Part shown: positions 12,074-25,238 of the stretch, one piece after another | How positions within the stretch are numbered: position 1 is the first letter of the stretch | How the letters are laid out: the number at the start of each line of letters is the position of its first letter | Source: Spirodela intermedia | Lineage: Eukaryota; Streptophyta; Magnoliopsida; Alismatales; Araceae | Direction: 5' to 3' | NCBI GenBank assembly: GCA_902729315.2 | Contig: LR746273.1 | Span: 4,069,001-4,133,000, forward strand | Length of the DNA: 64,000 bases | Made by a program: the position numbers and the translations under genes | The notes under the pieces: model-generated | The model's input: only the letters and a program-made list of their open reading frames with translations | Databases searched by the model: none | Told to the model about the DNA's origin: nothing

Positions 12074-13370
12074 GAATTTTGCTAGTCCCTAGCAATTAGT
12101 AAAAGACTTACATAGTTAAAGCTATTTATTAATTCTTTTACATGAATCATTTATTCTCTCATTTTTCACTAGAGATGGCATTCAAATAAATATTCAGATA
12201 TGCATGTGATTCAAAATAGTTTCCTACAAGATCAAAAAAAAAGAAAAAGTTTCCATATTCAAATGAACTATTTTAAAAAATATTCATCTTAATTTTTATT
12301 CTCCTTCTTGCATGAAATTCAACATTTTTCATTTTCAGAAATAACTAATTAAATGATCAAAAGCTTACTCAAATTTTCAAATTATCTTTAGCCTTCTCTT
12401 CTAGATTCGTGCACCCAAATAGTGTATTTGATTTGTCTTTTATTATTAGTATTATTACAAACATCATAGGTAGGTTGCTTTCCCCATATAACTTCTTTTT
12501 CATATCTAAATCTCACATGTGGAAAGCCTCCACAAGAAAAGTAGAAATCCCCATAGAAGCATTTGTGCTCAATTTGTTTTTACTTTCTTGTCCTAGTCTC
12601 ACATATAGAAATGTTTCTATGAGACAAGTGGGAAATCCTCATATACATTTTTTTTGTGTGTTGGGTCTTACACTCTATCATATGATGATTTTTTTTTCTA
12701 TATATATATATAAGACAAATGATCAACTACTTAGGATTCTCATACTAAGAATATCTAGCTTATAATAATTTTGATAAATTTCAACCTCATCATATCCAAT
12801 TTCATACTTCCTACTAATTCAAAATACGAATTCATAACATATGGATCATGATCATCAAGATATATTCTAAAAATATTTTATCCTTCAATGTACTACATTT
12901 TTTTTTAATCACTAGAAGTCACTAAATCTAACACACTTTAACCTTCATACTTGAATGAATTTACCATCCTATAGAAAAAATGTAGAAATTTATGAATTCA
13001 TCAATACTAGTTTTAAATTTTCCGTCTATGTTAATTATTCATGAAATAAATCTAACTAAATTTTCTTTGCTCCCCCCAACTAAAATCAGAATTTTCCTCA
13101 ATGACATAAATATATTATCAAATTAAATTGTCAAGTGAAAGATGTATTCTCATAAATCAGCAAGTATAACATGATAAAACATAAATGTATGAGGTACTAC
13201 TGAAATGAAATAAGGAGCAAAGAAATTCTAAATTTATTAACTACAAAACACAACTTAAGTTATATAAAACTAAAATTATTGGGTTGCCTCCCAATCAGTG
13301 CTAAGTTTAACGTCTTCAGCTAGACACATGTAAGCTTAGATCAATTCTAACAAATCTACCCTCTCAATTT
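12074..13370. other. non-coding 3' interior of the retrotransposon
   Basis: AT-rich sequence between the integrase remnant and the polypurine tract. On the minus strand it includes the phrase 'gattgggaggcaaccca' (about 13282-13298), which resembles the conserved sequence following pol in many plant Athila elements. No env-like open frame survives. Confidence 0.5.
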
Positions 13371-13379
13371 CTTTTTCTT

Positions 13380-13940
13380 GTTTAGGTTCTAAGTATGTTT
13401 TGAGCTGATACTCATTGACTTTAAAACTGACACATGATTCAGATTTTTGATCATTGCTACCCCATATTGATTAATAGTCTCAAGAAGATGTGGACCATCC
13501 CATCTAGATCTTAATTTTCTAGGAAATAATTTTAATCTAAAACTGTACAACCAAACTTTTAGTCTTGGTTCTAGATTTTTTCTAATGATATATTTATCAT
13601 GGAAATCCTTAAATTTACCTTATAAATCAAAGAATTCTCATAAGCTTCATTACGAATTTCATTTAATTCATGCATGCAAATGTAAAAATCTGTTATGGCC
13701 TGATCGTTTTGTATCCATATTAAGCCTCCTAATAGCCCAATATGCATGGTGTTGAATTTCCACTAGTAAATGACACGATTTTTCATAAACTAATCTATAA
13801 GGTGATGCACCTAAAGGAGCTTTGTATGCTGTTTGATATGCCCATAATGCATCATTTAACTTTTCAAACTAATCTTTTATATTGGGAGAGAACTTTTCAT
13901 AACATAATTTTTATTTCTCTATTAGCTAATTCTGCCTAAC
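13380..13940 (-). pseudogene. Athila-type integrase C-terminal remnant
   Basis: Reading the minus strand gives pieces of the end of a Ty3/gypsy integrase: ALWAYQTAYKAPLGASPYRL, then HHAYWAIRRLNMD, ELNEIRNEAYENSLIYK, and a C-terminal GPY/F-like stretch with LFPRKLRSRWDGPHLLETI. I recall these phrases as typical of the Athila lineage. Frame changes interrupt the reading. The catalytic core with its DDE residues is not present upstream, where the fragment at 13972-14619 lies. Confidence 0.75.
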
Positions 13941-13971
13941 TATTATTTGAGGATTAAATAGAGTAGGTATC

Positions 13972-14619
13972 TGATGTGACTTAGTCATTTTGTAGTAAAT
14001 CATGTAAATTTAAAATTTATAAAACTAGAAAATACCAATTTTTAGATATTTAGATGTATTTTTGAAAAAATATATTAATTATAATTCAATAAAATATCTA
14101 AAAATAATGGTAATTTTCCAAGTCAATCACAAGGATGTAGTTTAATATCAGGTAATTTTTCAGAATTTACTTCAAAGAATACGATATTTTATGAATTATA
14201 TACTAAAAAATAAAAATTAAATATATTTAAAATTTACAAAAAAGTGAAATAAGGTATGCAGATGTTGGGATGATGTCAGCACCAGACGAATGTGAATTAG
14301 ACTATAACTTGGTAAATTTAAATCACATAAATTTTTACGTAAGTGATTACAAATGATTCAATTGATCAAATTAAGATCTATAAAAGTCAAAAGAATTATA
14401 ATTGAATAAACTATAACTTGGTAAATTTAAATCACATAAATTATCACTAAATGAAGTGACAATTAAGTTAAAAGTAAGAAAATAGAATTTTTGCATCCTG
14501 ACGGCGATGTGTTAGTAATGTACCAGAATTCTTAGTATTTTCAAGGATCATTATGTAGTGTCAATGACTTTGAAGGCTCTCCTTGGATAAAGACGACATA
14601 GACAATCTCTAGATTTTCT
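13972..14619 (-). repeat. truncated copy of the second LTR-like repeat family (D1), nested in the element
   Basis: It starts TGATGTGACT like the copies at 23780 and 25592 and stays alignable by eye, through 'tagatatt' and 'gatgatgtcagc', as far as 'gacaatctctagatttt'. It then breaks off. It therefore equals roughly the left 45 percent of those copies. It lies exactly where protease, reverse transcriptase, RNase H and the integrase core should be. Confidence 0.75.
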
Positions 14620-14729
14620 AGGGCTTAGCATTATATTGTGGTTGATGAGGAGATCTAAATGTATGATTAGGTCTAAAAAATGATTGAGAATTTATGACAT
14701 GATTTTAAAATTTTGAGAAATTATTTTGA

Positions 14730-15560
14730 TTTTTCTAAGGATGATTTGACTGATTCTTGTGATCATGAAGTGCATGTGCATGCTCTAGATATAAATTAGG
14801 ACATTGAGATTCATAATGATCAGTCTTATCACATGATGAACATCTAGAATATGAATGTTGTGTAGTCTGTATAGGTTTCTTTTTATGCGAAAAATGATCA
14901 TATAAAATATTTAATTTTTGATGTACCTCACTAACTTCATTTCTGATGTCTAATGCATCATGATTTCTAACCTCAAATATTCATCTTTTATTTTTATTAT
15001 TAGTGCGATCATATAAAGTAAAAAATTCTTATTTAATATTATTTTCACTTAAATTTTCATATAATCTATAAATTTCATCCTCATCCTTACTCATAAATGT
15101 GCCTCCACATGCTGCATCTTTAGTATTTTTGTGTTGTTCAGATACACCATCATAAAATACATAATTTAATTATCATTTGACAATTTCATGATGTGGACAT
15201 CTCCTTTGAAGCTCCTTGAATCTTTCTTAAGACTCATGGAATGCTTCTCCTGATTTTTGAGTAAATTGGAGAACAGCTTTCCATATGACATGAGTCTTCC
15301 CAACAGGATAGAATTTTCTCAAAAATGTTTGCTCTACTTTTAACTGTGTGGTGATCTCATGTGGTAATGATGTAAGCCAATCTCTAGCTTTATCATGCAA
15401 TGAATATGAGAAAAGATGAAACCTAACACCATCTTGAGGAATATTAAGAATATTAATAAGTTCACATGCAGCTAAAAATCAAAGAATATGTTGATGTGGT
15501 TCCTCATTAATTAACCCACGAAATTCATGAAGTATTTGTAGAGTGCTATGATGAATATTA
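14730..15560 (-). pseudogene. Athila-type gag remnant with CCHC zinc knuckle
   Basis: The minus strand encodes a retrotransposon gag domain: HEFRGLINEEPHQHIL, FHLFSYSLHDKARDWLTSLP, FLRKFYPVGKTHVIW, then ERFKELQRRCPHHEIVK. A zinc knuckle of the form CX2CX4HX4C (CSSCDKTDHYESQC) follows at 14801-14842. At least two in-frame stops interrupt it, after HIL and after FHES. Gag would package element RNA; this copy cannot be translated whole. Confidence 0.8.
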
Positions 15561-16162
15561 AAATGAACATTTGACAAAATAAGAGGTCTAACCTACAAGG
15601 TAGGTCTATGTAAATTAGGTGTATAATAATCATGTATAGGTTTATAAAGTTGATTGTTTTTAAGATTCTCACTCTCTTGGGTTGGATGATCCATCCTAGG
15701 TGGTTCTACTTCTATAGAAGATGATTTTTTTTATTTTTTCTATTCCTAGAGTCTCTAATATGGGTGGTTAATCTCATTTTTCTTGTGCCCCAAAATTCTT
15801 AGATTGGTTGGTAACTAAATTTTCTAAGATTGGTTGCAAGCTGCATCTACCATTCATAAATTAGGTTTTTAAAATTTAAATCTAACAATGATAATGATAT
15901 GAATATATGATGCTAATAAATATGTAAAAGAGAAGCATAGAATCAATGTGAAATTTAAAATACTCAAGTAAATAAGTAAAAACTAAAGATTAAAAATTCT
16001 AACTTCTGAAATAAATGTAAATAAAAATCAAATGAGCTAATAAAAAACTTCTTTTTTGAAATATTATTTAAATAAAAATAATAATATAATAAAACTATAT
16101 ATATTTTTAAAATTACTAAAATATGAAAAACTAAATCAATTAACACTGATTAAAAACTAATC

Positions 16163-16180
16163 TCTCCAGCAACAGCACCA
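16163..16180 (-). other. primer binding site, tRNA-Asp type, decayed
   Basis: The minus strand reads TGGTGCTGTTGCTGGAGA a few bases after the 5' LTR end. The usual Athila-lineage site, as I recall it, is TGGCGCCGTTGCCGGGGA (complementary to tRNA-Asp). The two differ at four positions, all C to T or G to A. This fixes the orientation and lineage of the element. Confidence 0.75.
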
Positions 16181-16182
16181 AA

Positions 16183-18319
16183 AAGATGGTGCACTTCTTG
16201 TTGTGTTTAAATGTACATTATCTAATAATATTTAAAACTAAGACTTAATAAAATATTAGTATAGAAGTGAGTCTCAAGTCAAACACAATGATATTGATTA
16301 ATCTATTGTGAAAACTAATTTAATTTATATATAAAGTGATTTTATTATTTTATTAATATTTAATAGAAATAATAAAATAGAAAGATGAGGTGAGAAGAAT
16401 AAGGGAAGGAAAGTGGAGAAAAGAAAGGAAAAAGAGAGAAAAGAAGGCTCTCATGAGAGAGAGAAGGGATGAGATCTCTCGCGAAAAGGAGAGAAAAAAA
16501 GAGGAGAGAAAACTCTCATGAGGGAGAGAGGGAATTAGATTTCTCAAGAAAGAGAGAGAAAGAGAGAGGAGGAGAGAAATCTCATGAGAAGCGGAGAGAG
16601 AAGATAAGTCTCACAAGAAAGGGAGAGAGAGAGAAATAAGACAAAAATGAAGAAAGAAAGAAACATGATCAACCCATTTTCTCACAAATGTGTGCTCAAG
16701 GATTCATACACGTGACATGAGGTCAGTCGTGAATGTATCCAGTTTATTTTAACTATTGAACACTTATTAATTAACCTCTAATCTCAGTGATTTCGCATTA
16801 GAAAATATAAAAATACTTGTTATTTCAAAATGTCGGGAACATGAATATATCAAGATCTGACTACAAAAATCAATAGGAAATAAGTTGAAAAAGATATTAG
16901 CTTAATCTCAAATGAGTTTCAAAGGATTCAAAAGAACAACGAAGATCATTTATCTAGTTTTAAATTAGTTCTACTCATTTCAATCGAAACATGTATGAAA
17001 TGGAAATAACTTACCATAAAATATAAATAAATGACAAAAATAGGTAAGTAAATAATGAAAGTAGAAAATAAATCATTGCCTAAGTTTAATCTGCCTCTTG
17101 GGCAACTAGAAACACCAATGTGATGACTTTGTATCATCTAGATATGTCAAACCACATTGAAAGTCGTAGAAGTATCGTTTGGAAGCACTACACTTGTTGG
17201 AGAGATTTGCCAAAAGAGGGGTCGACCATGCTGTCACTATCATCTGGGAGAGAAGAGAAGAGCTGACCACTTGCTAGAGGCCCTTAGTGCAATCAAGGGA
17301 GGAAGGAATGAGCTTGCTAATCTCCAAAAATGTCAATTGCACAAAAGGAGGGAAGAACGGATTGTCATATTCACGACTGCCATCAAGATTTTAAAGATAA
17401 TTGATAATCTTTATTTTATCAAATAATAATCAATTATTATCTTTATATCCCTAGTAGTGATATGTGCGATAACTTAAGTTCCAATATCATGGCGCTTCAA
17501 GAGCTACTAGATCAAATGAGCTTGGTCACGTGGTCACTGAACGACATAAGATCAACCCGCCACAAACCATTGCCAATCAAGAACTTAAGTTCTTGATACC
17601 ATGGTGCCTCCTTGGCCATCGGATCATCCTTGAAGGCCACATGTGTGTTGAGTGATATTGGATTCTCGAGCTGCCAATGAATTGCTTTATGCATCTAGTA
17701 TTATGGCGGTTTGCTAGTGGTAGGATCCAACTAATCTGATGACATGGCTCTTTGCATATTGCTAGATCACACCACGCTCTAGATGGCTGCATTAAAATAG
17801 ATGAAAATGCTTAGTCCCACATCAAAAATATTTCAGACACATGTGCTGAATATAAACCAAAGCTACACTCTCTCAATAGATATCTCTTCTCCCAAAATAA
17901 AATAATGCTCAGGACCATCTTGGGAGAAGGCGAAAAGGTGGTCCGCCCTTGCATGCACAGGTGTGTATGAATGCTCTTTACCCCATGACCAATTGGCCAC
18001 TGAGACGTGAATGGGGAGTGACACACACGTGTGAGAAGCAAGTCCTTCACCACTTGAGCTTAGCTCGTGGCTCCCTTGGTTTGGGTCTACCCACTTGGTC
18101 GTAGCACCCCTCCGAGTCAACTGTCGAGTGCCGACTTGCTAGTGGGTGGAACAATTTTTTATATTTTATTCTTTTATATTTTTAAATAATCTAAAATTAT
18201 GCTAAGTATTTTAACTATAGACTTTTAAAATTAACAATATATCCTATATTTATTCTGCAAGTTAATAAAATAAAATAAAATAAGAAAACTAATTAAAACA
18301 CAAAAATCTAGCTTTAACA
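16183..18319 (-). repeat. 5' LTR of the Athila-type element (copy B)
   Basis: About 2.14 kb, alignable along its length with 9579-12058. It has a shorter GA-rich array (about 16400-16640). Its right end TTTAACA is followed at once by the target duplication CCAAC. Its left end reads AGATGGTGCAC where copy A has TGATGTGCAC, so the terminal dinucleotide is mutated. Many single-base differences from copy A indicate an old insertion. Confidence 0.85.
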
Positions 18320-18324
18320 CCAAC

Positions 18325-21300
18325 TAGCAAAAGATTTTAGATAAAAATATCACTAATTCATCAAAGTAATCATCTTTAGCTGATATGAATGTGCTGTCAC
18401 TGAGAATAAGGTGATTCACTTGGAGGAAGAAGCCTCATCTCGTTATACAAACTTGAAGAATAAGCTCTCTGATATGTGTCTCACCTTTATTCAGCTCATC
18501 TCCACCAGCGGTCTTGTCTTATGTTTTAGTAAGTGACCTCTTTTAGAAATATTTTAATGACCTACCTCATCAATTTCTAGACTTCATAAGAGGATCTAGA
18601 GATTAACTACATCCAATACATCTAAGGAGAGACTTTGAGGCCATTAGACATTGAACAAAAATCTTTCCCCATGCTCAAACTTTAAGTGATCACCACATGA
18701 TACTGACACTCTATTTTTCTATTAGTGTGTGATTTTAAATTTTAAATTTTTTTAAAATGATTCTTTTAGCTTTTATAAATTTTGATTTAATCAATTAAAT
18801 CATCTATAATCCCTTATGTAAGAATCATTTGATGGAACTTTTTTTTGTCCAAATAGTATTCATTGGGGCATTGACGTCAGCACCTAAATTTCTCTTTTTC
18901 AGAAATTTTTGAATAAACTTTATCTTCATTGTTAAGTCTAAAAATCATATAAAATCATATTCTTCAAGAAAAATTCTAAAACTTTACTTGATATTAGCTT
19001 ATATCGTATCATCATTGTGCTTTATTTACTGATTATGTTAATCATTAAAAAGTAATATATCACTTATTAGGAAATTCTCTATGCAAAAGATGTCACATTA
19101 AAATTTTGTTCAACTACATGTGTTCTATAATTTTACTTCTTCCATGGGAAAGATTTGTCTTTAAAACTTTGTTAAAGATCAAACAATTTTTGTATATACA
19201 ACATCTATGAGAGCTTGATTTCAAACTATTGAGATATTAAACTATTCATATGGATAAAAATTGATTACTATTTTAGCAATTACTTTCCAATCTATTTTAT
19301 TCTTGACTTCAACTAGACTAATTGATATCTAAAACGTTTATGTAGAGTAAGATTATGCTTTCATTTTGACACAATGATACTACTCTAATTTAAAAACAAC
19401 TGTAAATAAGATTTAAATTTGATAACTAAATTTGACTAAAATACATAGAACTATGTGATTTGTATGCCTTCATACGATGTGAATCATCAAGAAATACCTC
19501 ATGATTTCACTCTTAAATTTATTTTAAAGAATTCAATATAAAGTTTGAAGTCATAGAGGAGATAAGGATTCTCAACTAGTTAGCAATTATAAAGGTAAGA
19601 TATTTATATAGAATCACACAAATATTTTTATATTCTATGATCTTCAATGTCTATTTTTCAAAAAGAAATACAAATTCAAATGGTTGAGAGACCAATGTAA
19701 TGTGTTCACTAAAAGTCTCAAAGATTCATGATTGATATTGATATCTTATCCCATTGAAAGTTAACCTTCATATCTAAATCATATCAGTTCATATTCTTCT
19801 CATTATGATCTAATAATAGGAACTTAGAATTAATCATATATATCTTAGTAAGCAAACTTAATCTAAATCATTTCAAATAAAATGGGATTGTCATGAAGAT
19901 ATCTTGAATAATGATATTAATAATAAAATAATAACTTTAATGATTCATAATATTTAATCATATTTTTTAATATATATTTATTATTTTTTAAAAACTAGTC
20001 ATATAATTTAAATATCTTCTTATTACTCCACCCGTGCTTTAGTGACCTTCAACTACTTTTCACATTCAAATTTTCTTATCTAGTAATAGTTGTCCACAAT
20101 ATCTTCTCTAGGCATTTGTAATTGATTGATGAACATGTCTTCTTTCAAGATCTTGTTCTGAGAAGATTGTTTGACTTGTCTCATATGGACAATCCAGCTC
20201 AATGGTCATATGGGTCATAAGTTAAAGTTTTGTTTCAATCATTAATCATATATTTTCAATATTTTGACCATCTTCCATGCCGTCGCTACAATACTCTTGA
20301 TTTTAAATTTTGCTCATACTTTGGTTTGAATATTTCAACTATAGTTTTCTCACTTCCACGAAGTTTACTTTTTGAGTTCGACTCTTATGTCTACTATTTT
20401 ATGTCTTTAATTTTTCAAATATATTATGCACTGGTGCTCTATCTTCACAATACTTAGATGGCACATTTGAATCTTATTGATGACTTTAGTTTTGAAAGTA
20501 TATAAGAAACTCTTTTCACACATGTTGACACATTGTTCTACACTTATATTTCAAGAATGTTACAATGTATTATTCAAATATAGAGATGTATTTCAAGGAA
20601 ATAACTCTTTAGATTCATTTTTACTCATAGGATTGCACAAATCTTCATCAATATGCAATTTGAATGTTTGGATTCATTTTTACTCATAGGATTCAATGAA
20701 TTATATCATGATTAATTCAAGAATAGTTTATAAATAAAGTTTCCACTATATATATCAAAATACAATGTGTGTCAAAACTAAGGGCACTTGTAATATCTTC
20801 TAAGTTAAATTTCAAAACTTGTAGGAAGCATATCAATTGTTAGTTTGAGCTTCCAAAATACACTTAAGTTAACCTAGCAAAATATTTCAAATCAATTGTT
20901 AGTTTAACCAAGCTTTTGATTGAGTCATTCTACAACTATGTCAATAAAATATTTGTTAACATATATTTACTTCTTGATTATTCAAGATATGTTGCACTTG
21001 TCAATGGTCTTATGGTGTGTCAAATTGTCTGTCATATCATACATGTCACCTAAAGTTTACTTCTCTCTTTTGACATTTGGTCAAATGTTTCTAGGTTGGC
21101 ACATGAGTCAACATAATCTCTTGTTGATCTATACACTCTCTCTCTTCTCTTCAAGTTAGTGACACAGTTTTGTGGGTTGACATTATTTCTCAATCCTCTT
21201 ACTTTATTTAAAATGTATTTATTTTACTAATTTAAATTATCTTGATACATGTGTACATTGATATCTCTTATCTTCATTTGGTTCTTGAAAATAATATTTT

Positions 21301-23779
21301 TATTTAAATGAGGATTAGATCTAATAGTTAGATTTTTTATTTTCAACTTAGTGTAAGAAGAAAATTAAGGCATATTTTCACTTGATCTTTATTTAAATGA
21401 TTGATATCATATGGTATTAGTTTATCTTACTTGGCTTGATACTTTGTGTTAACTCACCAGAATAGGTCCACAAGTCTATACAAACAAGGATATATTAATC
21501 ACTTGCTAACAAGCCCATAAGTTTAGGTCACCATTAGTGCATGCACATTGGCTTCTTTATTCATGACTTAATGTTGCTTATTTACAACCAATGCTTATGT
21601 ATATAGATTACTACTTGCCGCTAAACATTAATATTTTGAGGAAAACCTAAATTATTAGCTTTAGCTCATTTCTTATTAGGTCATGTTTTCCACATACAAT
21701 ACAATAAAATATTTATAAATAAAATATATAGTAAAATAAAATTAGAATATAATTAAATGAAAAAAAAAATTACATAAGAATCATTGACTTGAGTCTAGGT
21801 TGATTGAGGTGACTCAAGTCCATAAGTTGGTATAGAAGCTAAATCATAATGAAGCAATCTACCATAAAGATTGTGTGGTCCCAACAACATGTAAATCTAA
21901 CATCTTAAAATATATTAAAAAAATATTTATGAGATAACTAATACATCAAACATCCTAAAATGATTTGACATGTACAAAAACTTTCACTAGTTGTAACATA
22001 TTTAAGCCTATGAGAAGTGTTGGGTTTTGGCTTGGCCCACATTAAGATCAAGAAGGCTTGAATTGATTTATTATTCTCTTAAATCATTATTAGATAAACT
22101 CTCTTAAAATTCCATCCTCCTCTTAGTATAATAGATAGACATGTTTTCTAATTCATTGGGGACACACTATGCTTGAATAGTGGTTTGGTTAACTACCTAT
22201 ATCCACTCTATAAGAGTATAACAATTCTTGAGTTACACTTAAATTAAAAGTTTGATCACAACCACTCTATAAGAATATAACAATTCTTCAGCTCTCATGG
22301 GATTTCACTCCAAATTTATTTTTAAATTCATAGTTTTAGGAAGCCAATAGCTATTTAAAAAGATGGCTTCCACTAGTGATTAAATGAAACCTTAATCTCA
22401 CATTTCTCTCAAAATATATATGAAATGATTTCACTATAGGTAGATTTTTGAAACACAATGTTAACTTGAAATAGGTCTAAAAGTTAGATGAAGAAGTCAA
22501 AAATTGATATCTTCTTATCATGAGATTGATGGTTGTTGTAGGAGGGTTCATTTAGCATTGAACATGTTTAGATAGATCCTCCAATATCCCAATAATACAT
22601 CTTAGTGTAATCCAGTGAAGTAACTCAACTTGCATGCATGATCTTTACAAGTTCTCACTTGATACCTTTGCATGTACACAATGCAAAATTGGAGGTTGTT
22701 GAGAAGATAAAGATAATAGATATTGATTTATATGGTTTTTGGAAAAACTAGTCATATTTATACAAAAAAATCTCATACGAACTTTTTTCAGATAATTGAT
22801 CTCAATTTATATAGTCACTGAAAAAAGACATATTTATGGGGAAATCTCATATGAAACTTTTCTCAATTTTTTGTGATTTTCTAACGTCCATCTTCTCTAA
22901 AATAAGATTAATTTGATTGGTTGAGAGACCAGTATGATGTCTTAAATAGTATAAACATTCTCAAGTAAAACCAATATGTGATACTATTAATATTTAATGT
23001 TCATATCGAATATATCAATTCATATCAATCTATATAAAGATCTAATATTATGAGATATGAACTAATAATGTATGACTCATTAAACTTGATAAAACAATCA
23101 AAACTAATATAAATAACCCCAAAAAAAATCTGATGTCCAAAAAAAATATCTTGATTGATGATCTCAATATTTTTAATCATGATTCTAGTGATTTAGATAA
23201 TTAACATGACTTTCAATATACATTTAAACATGTCAAAAAAAATCATATTTGACATAAATGAATAGACTAAGAAGTCTCTATTAATTCAATATCAAGACCT
23301 TTTGAAACTATCAATATAAAAATATGGATTCATAGATGATTGAGTAAGCTTTCATACCTATAATTTACTTCACATAATCTTGTTTATTTGAAAACCTTAA
23401 TTACTTCATTTCTTATTGCTATAGCTTTTGTAAATATTAGTAATTTTCACATCAAAACACAAAATAATAACTTATCATGATGAATCAATCATGAATATGC
23501 TCAAGGAATCATCATCAGAATCTTTGATAATATTATTTTAGATTCTATTGGAACACTTCTCTATTTAGCCTTATATCATTCATTTTTAGAACTAGGTATA
23601 ATTAGATCCTTCTAATTCATCTTTACTTTTCTTGTCATCATTGGAAATATCATATATTTAATACTCCAACAAGAAGATCAAGCAAACTAAAGAAAAACTT
23701 AAGCTGACATTTATAAAATGATATAGTCAAAAGCCTATGAAATAGATATTTGATCATGCAAATTATTTTGTGGGTCAAC
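18325..23779. other. 5.4 kb AT-rich intergenic DNA, no gene recognised
   Basis: Short open frames here (for example near 20230, 20477 and 20920) have no recognisable motifs and the base composition of the surrounding non-coding DNA. It is probably old, heavily mutated transposon sequence, but I could not identify protein remnants, LTR ends or RNA genes. Confidence 0.5.
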
Positions 23780-25186
23780 TGATGTGACTCAGTCGTTGTA
23801 TATTAAATCACGCAAATATAAAATTTATAAAACTAGAAAATATGAATTTTCAAATATTTTAAGAAGTATTTCTAAATAAATATATCAATTATAATTTAAT
23901 AAAAAATCCAAAAATAGCGATAATTTTCCAGGTCAATCACAGGGATGTAATATAATATCTAGTAATTATTTAGAATTTTTCTCAATGAATACGATTTTAT
24001 TATGAACTTTATACTAGGAAATAAAAAGGAAATATATTTAAAATTCATGAAAAAAGGAAATAAGGGTGCGGACGTCAAGATGATGTCAGCGCCCGGCGAA
24101 CGTGAATCAGGCGGAAACAGAGTTCTGCCTGGCGATTCTTACGTAGGCGATTACAGACGACTCAATTAATCAAATTAAGATCTGTAAAAGCCGGAAGAAT
24201 CGTAATTGAATGAAGTATAGTTTGGTAAATTAAAATCACACATAGTATCACTAAATGAAGCGTAAATTAAATTGAAAGCAGGACAACAGAGTTCCGGCGT
24301 TGCGACGGCGATGCGTCGGTGATGCACTGGAATCTTGAGCGTTTGGGAGGATCGTCGTGCAGTGTCCATGGCCTCGAAGGCTCTCCTTGGACAAAGACGA
24401 CGTGGGCAATCTCTAGATCTTCTCGCGAAGTCTAGAGATCAATGAAGTGGGTCGTCGAATCGTCTCCGGCGGCTGTCACCCGGTGGAGCGGAAAAACGGC
24501 GACTTTACGGCTCTCCGGCAGCTGTCACCCGACAGAGAGGCGCTGGATGGAGGTGGGGCGCGTATCAAGGAGCTTCATCCTCAGGTCCACGCAGCAAGAG
24601 GAGTCTCTTCATCGCATCTGGTACGCTCTCAAGAGGTGGCGACTGGTCTCCTGGCAGATCGTCTTCTTCCCGACGACGGCTTGTTCGTCGATCAATCGGA
24701 GATCATTTACTCGATAGATTTGCGATCCTTTTATCGCAAATCGTTCAGCAATTTTAGTAGCAATGCTCCGCGAATTACGTTGACGAGATTTTCGCCAATG
24801 ATCCAGCGATTCTCGTTGCTTAATCCTTCACCAGCGATCTGCATGAAAGTCGCGATAATCAGATAAAAATACATGAATTTTGACTCTGGAAGGATTTGAA
24901 CCCGCGCTGGTCGCCCCACAGTCGGCTGACCACCGGTGACGTGGAAGGGGAGTGACACACACGTTCCCCTATCAGTCCAAGTTAAAGCCGCTCGAGCCCC
25001 TGCTCGCGACTACTCCCTGACTGCGCTTCCGACCCGCTTGCGGGTCCCCCCATTTTTGCAATATTTTTATTTTTATTTCTTGTTCTTCATTTATCTCAAA
25101 AGTAAAACTGTAAAAATCGTATAAAATCACATAATTACCCAAAAATTCACGTTAATCAATTGAAAACCAAAGATCATTCTTTAACA
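23780..25186 (-). repeat. LTR-like repeat, second family, copy D2 (least decayed)
   Basis: It starts TGATGTGACTCAG and ends CTTTAACA, the same kind of ends as the Athila LTRs, so it is likely a 1.4 kb LTR of a related element. It is clearly more GC-rich in its middle (about 24060-25050) than copies D1 and D3. The 52 bases to its right (25187-25238) also follow copy D3. No primer site is present on its left and no target duplication was found. The open frames at 24442-24866 are not supported as genes. Confidence 0.7.
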
Positions 25187-25238
25187 CAAATATAAGTCTA
25201 TTTATCATGAGTTAAGGCTAAAACTATATTATTTACTA

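Larger units (their letters stand above)
9574..18324 (-). mobile_element. decayed Athila-type Ty3/gypsy LTR retrotransposon with target duplication
   Basis: Two direct long repeats (9579-12058 and about 16183-18319) bound a 4.1 kb interior. The five bases CCAAC stand immediately outside both ends (9574-9578 and 18320-18324), a 5-bp target site duplication. LTR ends read TGATGTGCAC...TTTAACA on the + strand. The element runs on the minus strand: 5' LTR at the right, then a primer site, a gag remnant, an integrase C-terminal remnant, a polypurine tract and the 3' LTR at the left. Gag and integrase wording matches the Athila lineage as I know it. Protease, reverse transcriptase and RNase H are not found, and the middle is occupied by a fragment of another repeat. 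In-frame stops show it is dead. Confidence 0.85.

Noticed and set aside
18325-23779. Search for copia or gypsy proteins, tRNAs or a CRISPR-like array
   Set aside because: No motif, array or stem structure could be supported; the region is only AT-rich and heavily mutated.
24442-24866. Open frames in repeat copy D2
   Set aside because: They lie inside an LTR-like repeat, are disrupted in copies D1 and D3, and show no motif.
24890-24960. Intact tRNA gene on the minus strand
   Set aside because: The B box is good, but I could not pair a proper acceptor stem or T stem, so it is reported only as tRNA-like.
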